From positions 1,054,001 through 1,118,000 of the forward strand of contig NZ_FNSV01000005.1 of NCBI RefSeq assembly GCF_900105905.1: a DNA stretch of 64,000 nt. Direction: 5' to 3'. This document shows, in pieces, positions 22,869 through 30,738 of this stretch. This DNA comes from Rhodococcus koreensis (lineage in GTDB: Bacteria; Actinomycetota; Actinomycetes; Mycobacteriales; Mycobacteriaceae). The first letter of the stretch is position 1, and each line of letters starts with the position of its first letter. The translations under genes and the position numbers were made by a program. A model generated the notes under the pieces. That model made no database searches. It was not told the DNA's origin and worked only from the letters and a program-made list of their open reading frames with translations.

Positions 22869-23933
22869 CTACGTTCGGTGACTGTCAGGGTTTTCGGACA
22901 CTGCTGGAACCAGACTCAACAACAGATCGGGGCCGATTGTTTCGACCGACTCGTGCCGGAACCGCAGGGCGCCGTCGATCGTCTGCACACCCGCCTCCGA
23001 CACCGCGGACGCACCCGCACCGAGGACCAGCGGGGCGAGGTACGCCTGGATGCGGTCGACCCGGCCCGCGGCGAGGAACGCGCCCGCCAGCCGGGGCCCG
23101 CCCTCGAGCAGCACGTCGGTGTAGTCGGCGAGCGCGGCGAGGACCTCGTCCACGTCCCGGGTGCGCAGCACCAGCGTGGGCGCCGAGTCGTCGAGGACGC
23201 GGGCGCCGGGCGGGATGTCGCCGAGTCCGACGACGACGCGCACCGGCTGGTGCGCCGCGAGCGACCCGTCGGGCGTCCGGGCCGTCAGGCGCGGGTCGTC
23301 GGCCAGCACCGTCCCCGTCCCGACCACGATCGCATCGAGTTTCGCGCGGTCGGCGTGCACGCGTTCGCGCGCCTCGGGGCCGGTGATCCACTGACTGGTG
23401 CCGTCGGCGGCCGCGCTGCGCCCGTCCAGTGTGGCCGCGTACTTCCAGGTCACGTGCGGTCGTCCGGTGCGCTGCCGGTGCAGCCAGGCCCGGAGCGGGC
23501 CGCGTTCGACGTCCTGCGCGCGCAGACCGGACGTCACTTCGACGCCCGCGGAGACGAGGGTCTCGGCGCCGCCCGCGGCCTCCGGGTTCGGGTCGCCCAC
23601 CGCGTAGTGCACGGCGACCACACCGGCGTCGAGGAGCGCCCGCGAGCACGGCCCGGTGCGGCCGTGGTGGTTGCACGGTTCCAACGTGACGACGGCGGTG
23701 CCGCCGCGGGCGGCGTCCCCCGCCTCCCGCAGCGCGACGACCTCCGCGTGGGGGCCGCCCGGCGGCTGCGTCATCCCGACGCCGGCGATGCGCCCGGCGG
23801 CGTCGAGGACCACCGCGCCGACCGCCGGGTTCGGGCTGGTGAATCCGCGCGCCGACTCCGCGGCGCCGATCGCGATCTGCATCGCGGCGTCGAGGTCCGC
23901 AGCCGAATTCTCGTGCCGCACGTGGGGGTTCAC
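22869..23933 (-). CDS. ribD: Bifunctional riboflavin deaminase/reductase RibD
   Basis: Second and third steps of riboflavin synthesis. The N-terminal zinc deaminase domain has H62-A-E64 (GGPHAEVVAL) with C87 and C96 (PCNHHGRTGPC). The C-terminal reductase domain has TWKYAATLDGRSAA and LLEGGPRLAGAFLAAG. 354 residues from a GTG at 23933 without a clear Shine-Dalgarno; a GTG four codons further in is an alternative. 16 bases after rpe. Also called ribG in mycobacteria. Confidence 0.95.
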   Translation of the reverse strand: MNPHVRHENSAADLDAAMQIAIGAAESARGFTSPNPAVGAVVLDAAGRIAGVGMTQPPGGPHAEVVALREAGDAARGGTAVVTLEPCNHHGRTGPCSRALLDAGVVAVHYAVGDPNPEAAGGAETLVSAGVEVTSGLRAQDVERGPLRAWLHRQRTGRPHVTWKYAATLDGRSAAADGTSQWITGPEARERVHADRAKLDAIVVGTGTVLADDPRLTARTPDGSLAAHQPVRVVVGLGDIPPGARVLDDSAPTLVLRTRDVDEVLAALADYTDVLLEGGPRLAGAFLAAGRVDRIQAYLAPLVLGAGASAVSEAGVQTIDGALRFRHESVETIGPDLLLSLVPAVSENPDSHRT

Positions 23934-23949
23934 GATGTGCCGGGTGCCG

Positions 23950-24633
23950 CTACCGCGACAGGCTCAGGTGCGGCGACGCCTTCGCGGCGCTGGCCCGCAG
24001 CGCGCGCACGGCCTCCGCGGGATCGCTCGTGCCGTAGACGGCGGAGCCGGCGACGAAGCAGTCGACGCCGGCCTCGGCGGCGGCCTCGACGGTGTCGGCG
24101 TTGATGCCGCCGTCGATCTCCACGACCAGCCGCAGCTCACCCGAGTCGACGAGGCGGCGGACGGCCTTCGCCTTCGACAGGACCTCCGGGATGAACGACT
24201 GACCACCGAAGCCGGGTTCGACGCTCATGACGAGGAGTGTGTCGAAGTCCTTCAGGATTTCCAGGTACGGCTCGATCGGCGTGCCGGGCTTGACGCTGAG
24301 GCCGGCCTTGGCGCCTGCGGCGCGGATGTCCCGGGCGACGGACCGGGGGTCGTCGGTCGCCTCGGCGTGGAACGTGACGTTGTGCGCGCCGGCCTCCGCG
24401 TAGGGCGGCGCCCAGCGGCCGGGGTCGTCGATCATGAGGTGGCAGTCGAGCGGGATGTCCGTCGCCGCGAGGAGACTCGTCACGACGGGGAGGCCGAGGG
24501 TCAGGTTGGGCACGAAATGCGCGTCCATCACGTCGACGTGCAGCCAGTCGGCACCGGCGACCGCGTCCGCCTCCTCGGCGAGACGCGCGAAATCGGCAGA
24601 CAGAATGGACGGTGCGATCATCGGGGTTGCCAC
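23950..24633 (-). CDS. rpe: Ribulose-phosphate 3-epimerase
   Basis: Interconverts ribulose 5-phosphate and xylulose 5-phosphate. 227-residue TIM barrel. [10 protein letters not shown] at the N-terminus; the catalytic/metal signature [15 protein letters not shown] (31-45); [12 protein letters not shown]; and [12 protein letters not shown] with the second catalytic Asp. It leads the rpe-ribDE-BA-H run. The pairing makes sense because ribulose 5-phosphate is the substrate of the DHBP synthase half of RibBA. Confidence 0.96.
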   Translation of the reverse strand: MATPMIAPSILSADFARLAEEADAVAGADWLHVDVMDAHFVPNLTLGLPVVTSLLAATDIPLDCHLMIDDPGRWAPPYAEAGAHNVTFHAEATDDPRSVARDIRAAGAKAGLSVKPGTPIEPYLEILKDFDTLLVMSVEPGFGGQSFIPEVLSKAKAVRRLVDSGELRLVVEIDGGINADTVEAAAEAGVDCFVAGSAVYGTSDPAEAVRALRASAAKASPHLSLSR

Positions 24634-24691
24634 GCGCCGAAGTTTAGTCGTACGCGTGTGAGGGCCGGGTCACGCGGTCCATACTGGGCGC

Positions 24692-25030
24692 ATGCCGACC
24701 TGGACGGACGTCGTGGCGATCGGTGCGTCTCTGCCGGAGGTGCAGGAGAGCACCTCGTACAACACCCCGGCACTGAAGGTGGCGGGCAAGTTGCTCGCCC
24801 GGTTGCGGGCCGAGTCGGACGGCGGCCTGGTGGTGATGTGCGACCTCGACGAGAAGGCGGCCCTGCTCGCCGAGGGCGCGCCGTTCTACACCACCGCGCA
24901 CTACGACGGCCACGGTTCGATCCTCGTGGACCTCGAGAACATCGACGTCCCGCAGCTGACCGAGTTGCTCCGGGACGCCTGGCGGATCAAGGCCCCGGCG
25001 AAGCTGCGCAAGCAGTTCGACCAGATCTGA
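24692..25030 (+). CDS. MmcQ/YjbR-family protein, unknown function
   Basis: 112 residues of the MmcQ/YjbR (CyaY-like fold) family: TWTDVVAIGASLPEVQESTSYNTPALKVAGKLLARLR, then VVMCDLDEKAALLAEGAPFYTTAHYDGHGSILVDL and a C-terminal ELLRDAWRIKAPAKLRKQFD helix. These proteins are small, cytosolic and of unproven function, possibly DNA-binding. Divergent from rpe with 58 bases between starts; converges on the SDR gene. Confidence 0.85.
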   Translation: MPTWTDVVAIGASLPEVQESTSYNTPALKVAGKLLARLRAESDGGLVVMCDLDEKAALLAEGAPFYTTAHYDGHGSILVDLENIDVPQLTELLRDAWRIKAPAKLRKQFDQI

Positions 25031-25075
25031 CGGGTCGGCGCCCGCACACCGGCCCGGACCCTCATCGGATCGGCG

Positions 25076-25933
25076 TCAGACGCCGAGCTTGAGGCCCGCC
25101 CCCGCATCGACCCGGAGTTGCTGACCGGTGACGAACCGGGACTCGTCGGACGACAGGAACACCACCGCGTGCGAGATGTCCTCGGGTTCGACCCACGGGG
25201 TGGGCATCGCCTGCATGAACGGGAACGTGACCTTCGCGTCCTCGGCGGTCGGGTTTTCGAGGTCGGGGCGGAACGTGCGGAACATCGGGGGGCTCTGCAG
25301 CATGTCCGTGTTGCAGTTGGTGGGGTGGATCGCATTGACGCGGATGGACTTCGGGCCCAGGGTGAGCGCGAGCGAGTTGGTGTACGTCCACAGCATCTTC
25401 TTGGCGAGGCCGTAGCCGTCGCCTCCCGGCCCCTGCAGGGCCTGCTGGCCGTTCAGGCCGGTCTGCGGGACCAGCCCGGCCACCGACCCCGTCGCGATGA
25501 TCGACGCGCCGGCGTCCAGGTGCGGGAGGGCCGAGTGAATCGTGTTGATCACACCGACGAAGTCGACGTCGAACGCATCGACGAAACCCTCGACGGGCAC
25601 GTCGTTCCCGAGGGGCGCGATTCCCGCGTTGGCGACCACGACGTCGAGCCGTCCCAGCGTCGCGACCGCGGCGTCGAGTTCGCGGCGCAGCGCCGCCCGG
25701 TCGCGCACGTCCACCTTGGCGGTGACGACGCGGCGCCCCGCCTTCTCGACGAGCCGTCCCGTCTCCGCGAGGTCGGCCTCGGTGGCCAGCGGGTACCCGT
25801 TGGATGCGATGTCCTCGCAGAGGTCGAAGGCGATGATGTCGGCGCACTCGTCGGCGAGATGCACCGCATGACTACGACCCTGGCCCCGCGCCGCTCCGGT
25901 GATCAGAACGACCTTCCCCGCTACCCGATTCAT
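25076..25933 (-). CDS. Mycofactocin-type SDR oxidoreductase
   Basis: Short-chain dehydrogenase of 285 residues. NAD loop ITGAARGQGRSHAV (11-24); the family-specific insertion FDLCEDIASNGYPLATEADLAET after strand beta-2; VANAGI; catalytic S150 and YxxxK at Y174/K178. The insertion and GQGRSHA loop are those of the mycofactocin-coupled (carveol dehydrogenase-like) group, in which a tightly held NAD is re-oxidised through mycofactocin. ATG at 25933 has GGAGG at good spacing; open frame upstream is not coding. Substrate unknown; perhaps a secondary or sterol-type alcohol given the operators at 25984-26021. The mycofactocin synthesis genes are not in the window. Confidence 0.85.
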   Translation of the reverse strand: MNRVAGKVVLITGAARGQGRSHAVHLADECADIIAFDLCEDIASNGYPLATEADLAETGRLVEKAGRRVVTAKVDVRDRAALRRELDAAVATLGRLDVVVANAGIAPLGNDVPVEGFVDAFDVDFVGVINTIHSALPHLDAGASIIATGSVAGLVPQTGLNGQQALQGPGGDGYGLAKKMLWTYTNSLALTLGPKSIRVNAIHPTNCNTDMLQSPPMFRTFRPDLENPTAEDAKVTFPFMQAMPTPWVEPEDISHAVVFLSSDESRFVTGQQLRVDAGAGLKLGV

Positions 25934-25983
25934 CTGAAGTCCTCCACTCGCTTCGTGACGTACGTCTCTGTCGCGAGAAGAAT

Positions 25984-26021
25984 TAGAACACGTTTCACAG
26001 TAAAAAGTGAAACAGGTTCTA
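25984..26021 (-). promoter_or_regulatory. Two tandem KstR-like operators
   Basis: Boxes at 25984-25997 and 26008-26021 each match TnnAACnnGTTnnA, the motif known for KstR, the TetR-family repressor of actinobacterial sterol catabolism. Centres are 24 bases apart. They lie 51-88 bases before the SDR ATG and in an AT-richer patch of this GC-rich window. The whole also reads as a longer inverted repeat (25986-25998 with 26007-26019, 11 of 13 paired). Other TetR proteins use similar AAC-N2-GTT sites, so the regulator is inferred. Confidence 0.6.
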
Positions 26022-26063
26022 CCGAGTGTCGGGCGGAGGACCGGGCAGCGGGAAGGCGACCGC

Positions 26064-27491
26064 CTAGGGCTTGCGCAACGCGGCCATGAACATCGCGTCG
26101 GTCCCCTGCCGGTGCGGCCAGAGCTGGACGCTCGGACCGTCCCCCAGACCCGGCACCCCGGGAACGAGCTCACGCGTGTCGAGCGCCGTGAGCCCGTGGC
26201 GCCGCACCGCGTCCGCGACCACGGCCACCGTCTCGGACAGGTGCGGCGAACATGTCGCGTACAGGATCACGCCACCCGGGCGAACCAGCTCGGCGGCCGA
26301 CGCGAGGAGTTCCCGCTGCAGTTTCGCGAGCCCCGCCACGTCCGACGGCTGCCGGCGCCACCGCGCCTCCGGACGTCGGCGCAGCGCACCCAGTCCGGTG
26401 CACGGCGCGTCGACCAGGATGCGGTCGAACCCGCCCTCCAGCCCGGGATCGCGGCCGTCGGCGACGTGCACGTCGACCGGAAGTTCCTTCGTCGTCTTGC
26501 GGATCAGGTCCGCGCGGTGCGCCACGGGCTCCACGGCGTCGAGACGCCCGCCCTCGATCCCGGCGAGCGCGCCGAGCAGGGCGGCCTTGCCGCCGGGGCC
26601 CGCGCACAGGTCGAGCCACCGGCCGGTGTCCGGGCCGTCCAGCGGCGCCAGCGACAGTGCCCGGGCGACGAGCTGGCTGCCCTCGTCCTGCACTCCGGCG
26701 AGTCCCTCGCGGACCGCGTCGAGCAGACCCGGGTCGCCGCCGTCCAGGTAGACGGCATACGGCGAGTACCGGCCCACCTCGCCGCCGGTGGCGAGCGCGA
26801 GTTCCTCCGACGAGATCTCCCCCGGGCGGGCGACGAGATGCACCGCGGGCCGCGCGTCGTCGGCGACGAGCACGTCCTCGAGTTCCCCGGCGTCGGCGCC
26901 GAGCGCGTCCGCGAACACCTGCGCGATCCACGTGGGGTGCGCGTGCTCGAACGCCAGCCGGCCCACCGGGTCGGCCGGGGCGAGACGCTCCACCCACTCC
27001 GCCTCCGACCGCTCCGACACCCGGCGCAGCACGGCGTTGACGAACCCCGCCTTCCCCGGACCGGCCTCCGCACGGACCAGGTCGACGGAGGTGGCGACGG
27101 CGGCGTGCGGGGCGACGCGGGTGCGCAGCAGCTGGTAGGCGCCCAATTGGAGAACGTCGAGGAGCGGTCCGTCGATCTCGGCGATCGGCCTGCCCGCGCA
27201 GTCAGCGATCACGGCGTCGAGGAGCCCTCGGGCACGGGCGGCGCCGTAGGCCAGTTCCGTGGCGAGGGCGGCGTCGCGTCCGTCCAGGCGCCGCTCACGC
27301 AACAGCCCGGGCAGGACGAGGTTGGCGTAGGCGTCGCGTTCCCGGACGGCGCGCAGCACGTCCCTCGCGGCGAGCCGTGGCTGGTCGAGTCCGGACTGGG
27401 ACGCGTCGGGGCGGCGCGCCTGACGGGGGCGGTTGTTGCGGCCCCCCGAGCCGGACTGGCCGCGACGTGCGGGCCTTCTGGATTCGCTCAC
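26064..27491 (-). CDS. rsmB: 16S rRNA (cytosine-967-C5)-methyltransferase RsmB
   Basis: SAM-dependent rRNA m5C methyltransferase with an N-terminal NusB-like RNA-binding domain ([24 protein letters not shown]) and a C-terminal Rossmann domain. SAM loop [19 protein letters not shown]; the two cysteines are in VDAPCTGLG and [12 protein letters not shown]. 475 residues from the GTG at 27491, which overlaps the fmt stop as GTGA and has GGAGG 10 bases upstream. An ATG three codons upstream (27500) is only one base from that GGAGG, so I reject it. The N-terminal 35 residues are Arg-rich. Confidence 0.94.
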   Translation of the reverse strand: MSESRRPARRGQSGSGGRNNRPRQARRPDASQSGLDQPRLAARDVLRAVRERDAYANLVLPGLLRERRLDGRDAALATELAYGAARARGLLDAVIADCAGRPIAEIDGPLLDVLQLGAYQLLRTRVAPHAAVATSVDLVRAEAGPGKAGFVNAVLRRVSERSEAEWVERLAPADPVGRLAFEHAHPTWIAQVFADALGADAGELEDVLVADDARPAVHLVARPGEISSEELALATGGEVGRYSPYAVYLDGGDPGLLDAVREGLAGVQDEGSQLVARALSLAPLDGPDTGRWLDLCAGPGGKAALLGALAGIEGGRLDAVEPVAHRADLIRKTTKELPVDVHVADGRDPGLEGGFDRILVDAPCTGLGALRRRPEARWRRQPSDVAGLAKLQRELLASAAELVRPGGVILYATCSPHLSETVAVVADAVRRHGLTALDTRELVPGVPGLGDGPSVQLWPHRQGTDAMFMAALRKP

Positions 27492-28411
27492 TGTGCCCAT
27501 ACCTCCGCGTCGAGTCGTGCGCCTCGCGCCCAGTCCAGGGCGGCCATCTGTTTCTTGCCCTGCGGCTGGACGCGGTCGAGCCGCACCGCCACCGTGGACG
27601 TCCCGATCAGAAATCCGGACTTGGTCACGGAGATCTCCCCCGGCTCCAGTCGCTCGTCCGTCACGGTGACCGGGCCGACCTTGACGCGCAGATCACCGAT
27701 CGTCGTCCAGGCGCCGGGCGCGGGGGTCACCGACCGGACGTGCCGGTCCACCACCGCAGCCGTTCTGTCCCACCGGATCCGAGCCGCCTCGACCGTCACC
27801 TTGGCGGCGTGCGAGACCCCCTCGGCCGGTTGCGGGACCGCGGTGATCGCGCCGTCCTCGATCCCGTCGAGGACCGACTCCAGGAGCACGGCGCCGCTGT
27901 CGGCGAGGCGTCCGAGGAGGTCGCCCGCGGTGTCGGTGTCGCGGATCCGCTCGGTGACCACCCCGTAGACCGGGCCGGTGTCCATCCCCGCCTCCAACCG
28001 GAACGCGCTCGCACCCGTCATGTCGTCGCCCGCGCCGATCGCGGCCTGCACGGGGGCGGCCCCGCGCCACGCCGGCAACAGCGAGAAGTGCAGGTTCACC
28101 CAGCCGTGGGCCGGGATGTCGAGCACCTTCTGCGGCAGCAGCGCCCCGTAGGCGACGACGGGCGCGCAGTCGGGTGCGAGGTCCGTGAGGCGCGCCAGGA
28201 ACTCCGGTTCCGTGGGCCGCTCCGGAGTGAGCACCTCGATGCCGTGAGAGTCGGCGAGCGCGCCGATCGGTGAGCGGACCACCTTACGTCCACGTCCGGC
28301 GACCGCGTCGGGACGCGTGATCACCGCCACGACGTCGTGGCGCGGCGAACGGATCAGTCGCTCGAGTGAGGGAACGGCGGGCTCGGGAGTTCCGGCGAAG
28401 ACTATGCGCAC
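27488..28411 (-). CDS. fmt: Methionyl-tRNA formyltransferase
   Basis: Formylates initiator Met-tRNA using 10-formyl-tetrahydrofolate. 307 residues from the GTG at 28411 ([19 protein letters not shown]), the normal family N-terminus; the frame is open far upstream but that part overlaps the divergent small gene and is not coding. Active-site segment [24 protein letters not shown] carries the Asn, His and Asp of the family, and [10 protein letters not shown] lies near the C-terminus. Translationally coupled to rsmB. Confidence 0.95.
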   Translation of the reverse strand: MRIVFAGTPEPAVPSLERLIRSPRHDVVAVITRPDAVAGRGRKVVRSPIGALADSHGIEVLTPERPTEPEFLARLTDLAPDCAPVVAYGALLPQKVLDIPAHGWVNLHFSLLPAWRGAAPVQAAIGAGDDMTGASAFRLEAGMDTGPVYGVVTERIRDTDTAGDLLGRLADSGAVLLESVLDGIEDGAITAVPQPAEGVSHAAKVTVEAARIRWDRTAAVVDRHVRSVTPAPGAWTTIGDLRVKVGPVTVTDERLEPGEISVTKSGFLIGTSTVAVRLDRVQPQGKKQMAALDWARGARLDAEVWAQ

Positions 28412-28649
28412 GCCGGCGACCCACACGACGGACGGTGGACCGCTGCGCGGGCCGAAACGGTACTCACGAAGAAAGCTCCCCTTGGATCGACGATGTGCCG
28501 ACCAGTCTAGGGAGTCGCACACGGGCCATGACACTCGGCGAAGCGATTCCGCGGAACCGCCCACAGCGACGGCGGACGGGTATTGACTGTTCTGAGGCCG
28601 GCGCGAACGGTCGGGCCGGTGTCCCGTTTTCGAACCTCTGGAGGTAACG

Positions 28650-28856
28650 ATGGCAGGAATCGAGAGCAAGTTCGACAAGGCGTACGAGACGAAACCGATC
28701 GAAGAATTGGCAGGCGCCCCCGTCGCCGCCCTGCAGGGCGTGAGCGATTCCGACGCCGAACACCTGGCGGCCGCCTTCAACATCAAGACCGTGAAGGACC
28801 TCGGCACCAACAAGTACTTCCTGTGGGCGCAGGCCGTCGCGAAACTGGCGGAGTAG
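28650..28856 (+). CDS. Small conserved protein of unknown function (68 residues)
   Basis: ATG at 28650 preceded by CTGGAGG at ideal spacing. 68 residues, acidic N-half and no cysteines or membrane segment: [62 protein letters not shown]. The pattern of [25 protein letters not shown] resembles a helix-hairpin-helix-like fold in which each half packs an Ala/Leu helix. I recall similar short proteins in actinobacteria and proteobacteria without a known role. It stands alone, divergent from fmt, and ends at a strong hairpin, so it is probably well expressed and monocistronic. Confidence 0.85.
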   Translation: MAGIESKFDKAYETKPIEELAGAPVAALQGVSDSDAEHLAAAFNIKTVKDLGTNKYFLWAQAVAKLAE

Positions 28857-28866
28857 CAGCCACACA

Positions 28867-28909
28867 CGAGAGGCGGGGAGCCGTGCACTGCACGGCTCCC
28901 CGCCTCTGT
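28867..28909. terminator. Perfect hairpin between the 68-residue gene and the lipase
   Basis: Arms 28867-28887 and 28889-28909 are perfectly complementary over 21 bases around a single central base; as RNA the innermost bases would open as a loop. It lies 10 bases after each of two converging stop codons, so it can serve both strands. Confidence 0.8.
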
Positions 28910-28918
28910 CCCTGAGGG

Positions 28919-29896
28919 CTAGCGGTTGCCGTCGACGACGACCTCCGGGATACCCGCACCGATCGGCACGAACTCGCAGCGAGCGAGCGCAACCGCATCC
29001 GGATCGAGTGCCGCACGGACCAGGTCGAGCGCGAACGGATCGTAGGGTGCCCGGAAGTGCCCGGTGCCGTCCTCGGGGCATCGATCCTGGATCAGGATGT
29101 TGACCGCCCCGGCGCCGCGGAGCGCCATGTTCGTGTACGGCTGGATCATCTCGTCGTACCGCGACCCGATCGTCGTGTACGAGACGCCGGGCACGGTGTC
29201 GCCGCCCGCGTTGAGGGCGTTCATGAACGGCGAGCCCTGCATCTGCTGGCTGACGGCGACCGACGTCACCGTGCGGGCGAAGTCCGGGCCACCGGGCAGC
29301 GCCTGCACGACCGGAACGAGGCCGTACATCACTCCCCCATAGCTGGGCGACGCCAGTCCGACCCAGTGGTCGACGAACGGAACACCGCCGAGTTTGTTGA
29401 CGTAGTACCTCGTGACGTTCGCGCCCTGCGAATAACCGACGACGTCGACCTTGTCGGCGCCGGTCGCATCGCGGACCCGGTCGACGAACCGGCCGAACTC
29501 ACCCGCGCTCGCGACGATGTCCTCGGTCCCGAACGAATCGGCGCCCGGCGCGCCGCCGTAGTTGAGGGCGAAGACGCAGTATCCGTCCGCGGCGAGGATC
29601 GGCGACAGGGCGGCCCAGTCCGCGTACGCGCTGGCGTCGGTGCCGTGTGCGAGCACGACCGGCTCGGGGTGGTCCGCGGAGGGCGTACACGTGAAGTCGT
29701 TCGATCCGGCGGGTGCGCTGCCCGGGTGGTCGTGCGCGTACGCAGCGGCGGCACTACGACCGGTCTGGGGAAGCCCGGCGCCGGCGGGCACGACGAGTGA
29801 GGGCGGGGAGGCGTCGTCCGCGTGGGCGGTGGACACTGCGCCGGACATCAGCAGGACGACACCCGCGACGACCGCACCGGCACCCCGAAACCTCAT
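28919..29896 (-). CDS. Secreted triacylglycerol lipase / esterase
   Basis: 325 residues. A signal peptide (MRFRGAGAVVAGVVLLMSGAVSTAHA, likely cut after residue 26) precedes an alpha/beta-hydrolase domain of the actinobacterial class-2 lipase type. PVVLAHGT holds the oxyanion region, and the nucleophile is S156 in VVGYSQGAN. A conserved DGTGHFRAPYDP segment near the C-terminus carries the likely catalytic His. Cysteines at 70, 107 and in DRCPED/ARCEF could form disulfides. ATG at 29896 chosen for GGAGAG spacing; a GTG six codons upstream is possible. Probably exported and acting on esters or lipids outside the cell. Confidence 0.88.
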   Translation of the reverse strand: MRFRGAGAVVAGVVLLMSGAVSTAHADDASPPSLVVPAGAGLPQTGRSAAAAYAHDHPGSAPAGSNDFTCTPSADHPEPVVLAHGTDASAYADWAALSPILAADGYCVFALNYGGAPGADSFGTEDIVASAGEFGRFVDRVRDATGADKVDVVGYSQGANVTRYYVNKLGGVPFVDHWVGLASPSYGGVMYGLVPVVQALPGGPDFARTVTSVAVSQQMQGSPFMNALNAGGDTVPGVSYTTIGSRYDEMIQPYTNMALRGAGAVNILIQDRCPEDGTGHFRAPYDPFALDLVRAALDPDAVALARCEFVPIGAGIPEVVVDGNR

Positions 29897-29994
29897 GATC
29901 TCTCCCGACTTCACTGAGACATTGCTGTGAACCTTCCCAGAATGTGCACGCGCTGTCGCGTCGAGCCGGCGGGTCCGCGGCGGGGTGCGGCGCC

Positions 29995-30651
29995 CTACGA
30001 GTCGGTGGCATCCTTGCCGGCTTCGCTCTGATCGTCTTCTGCGAGAAGGCGATACAACGAACGCCGCGCTTCGGTGAGAATCTCGCCTGCCCGCCGGACC
30101 TGTTCGTCGTCACCGACCGCGGCGACCTGCCCCGCAGCGCCCATCAGCAGCCCGATCAGGCCCCGCAAGTCCTCGGCCGGCCTGCCGACGCTCTCCCGCA
30201 CGTCGTCCCACGGGGTGCCGAGTTCGGTCTTGTTCGCCTCGACGAAGGCCTTGCCCTCGTCCGTGAGGCGCGCGGTCTTGCGGCCCGCCACCTTTTCGAT
30301 GAGCACCAGACCTTCGTCCTCGAGCTGCGACAGCGCAGGATAGATCGAACCGGGACTGGGCTTCCACACCCCGTCGCTGCGTTCGACGATCTGCTGGATC
30401 AGCTCGTAGCCGTGCATCGGCTGCTCGGTGAGCAGCAGCAGGATCGCGGAGCGGACATCGCCGCGCCGTCCCCTGCCACCCCGCCCGCGTCCGCGGCCGA
30501 AGTGCATTCCGGGCCCGAAGCCCGGACCGCCCTCGGGGCCGAAGCCGCCTCGGCGGTGTCCGTGACGGTGCGGCCCGTCGGGCCGTGCCATCCGTTCGCG
30601 TCCGAATCGTTCCCGTCGGGAACCTCTGTGTTCGAAATGGAAGTCTTCCAT
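29995..30651 (-). CDS. PadR-family transcriptional regulator
   Basis: 218 residues. A PadR winged-helix domain runs from about residue 64 (RGDVRSAILLLLTEQPMHGYELIQQIVERSDGVWKPSPGSIYPALSQLEDEGLVLIEK), followed by a C-terminal dimerisation helix region. Residues 1-63 form an unusual His/Gly/Arg-rich extension. ATG at 30651 has AAGGAGG upstream; an adjacent ATG at 30654 is also possible. Two overlapping palindromes immediately upstream (30668-30695) are the probable self-operator. No obvious target gene is adjacent: the lipase lies downstream on the same strand with a 98-base gap and may be co-regulated. Ligand unknown. Confidence 0.88.
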   Translation of the reverse strand: MEDFHFEHRGSRRERFGRERMARPDGPHRHGHRRGGFGPEGGPGFGPGMHFGRGRGRGGRGRRGDVRSAILLLLTEQPMHGYELIQQIVERSDGVWKPSPGSIYPALSQLEDEGLVLIEKVAGRKTARLTDEGKAFVEANKTELGTPWDDVRESVGRPAEDLRGLIGLLMGAAGQVAAVGDDEQVRRAGEILTEARRSLYRLLAEDDQSEAGKDATDS

Positions 30652-30667
30652 CATCAGCCTCCTTCTG

Positions 30668-30695
30668 TATCGCTGATGCATCAACGATATATCGT
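30668..30695 (-). promoter_or_regulatory. Overlapping palindromes, likely PadR self-operator
   Basis: A 22-base palindrome at 30668-30689 with one mismatched pair overlaps a perfect 12-base palindrome (ACGATATATCGT) at 30684-30695. They share a GATA half-site and begin 17 bases before the padR ATG, just upstream of its ribosome site. The AT-rich core could also hold the promoter. Assignment to the PadR protein is by position. Confidence 0.6.
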
Positions 30696-30738
30696 CAATT
30701 GCGACGCGACAAGGCCCCTTTTCTGTGACGGCGGTCAA

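Noticed and set aside
25986..26019. A single long inverted repeat as one operator or terminator
   Set aside because: The arms are better explained as two separate 14-base KstR-like palindromes; as a hairpin it would lie upstream of the SDR gene, not at a gene end.
26252..27040. Arg/Pro-rich plus-strand open frames opposite rsmB
   Set aside because: Composition typical of shifted-frame reading of GC-rich coding sequence; rsmB motifs on the other strand are decisive.
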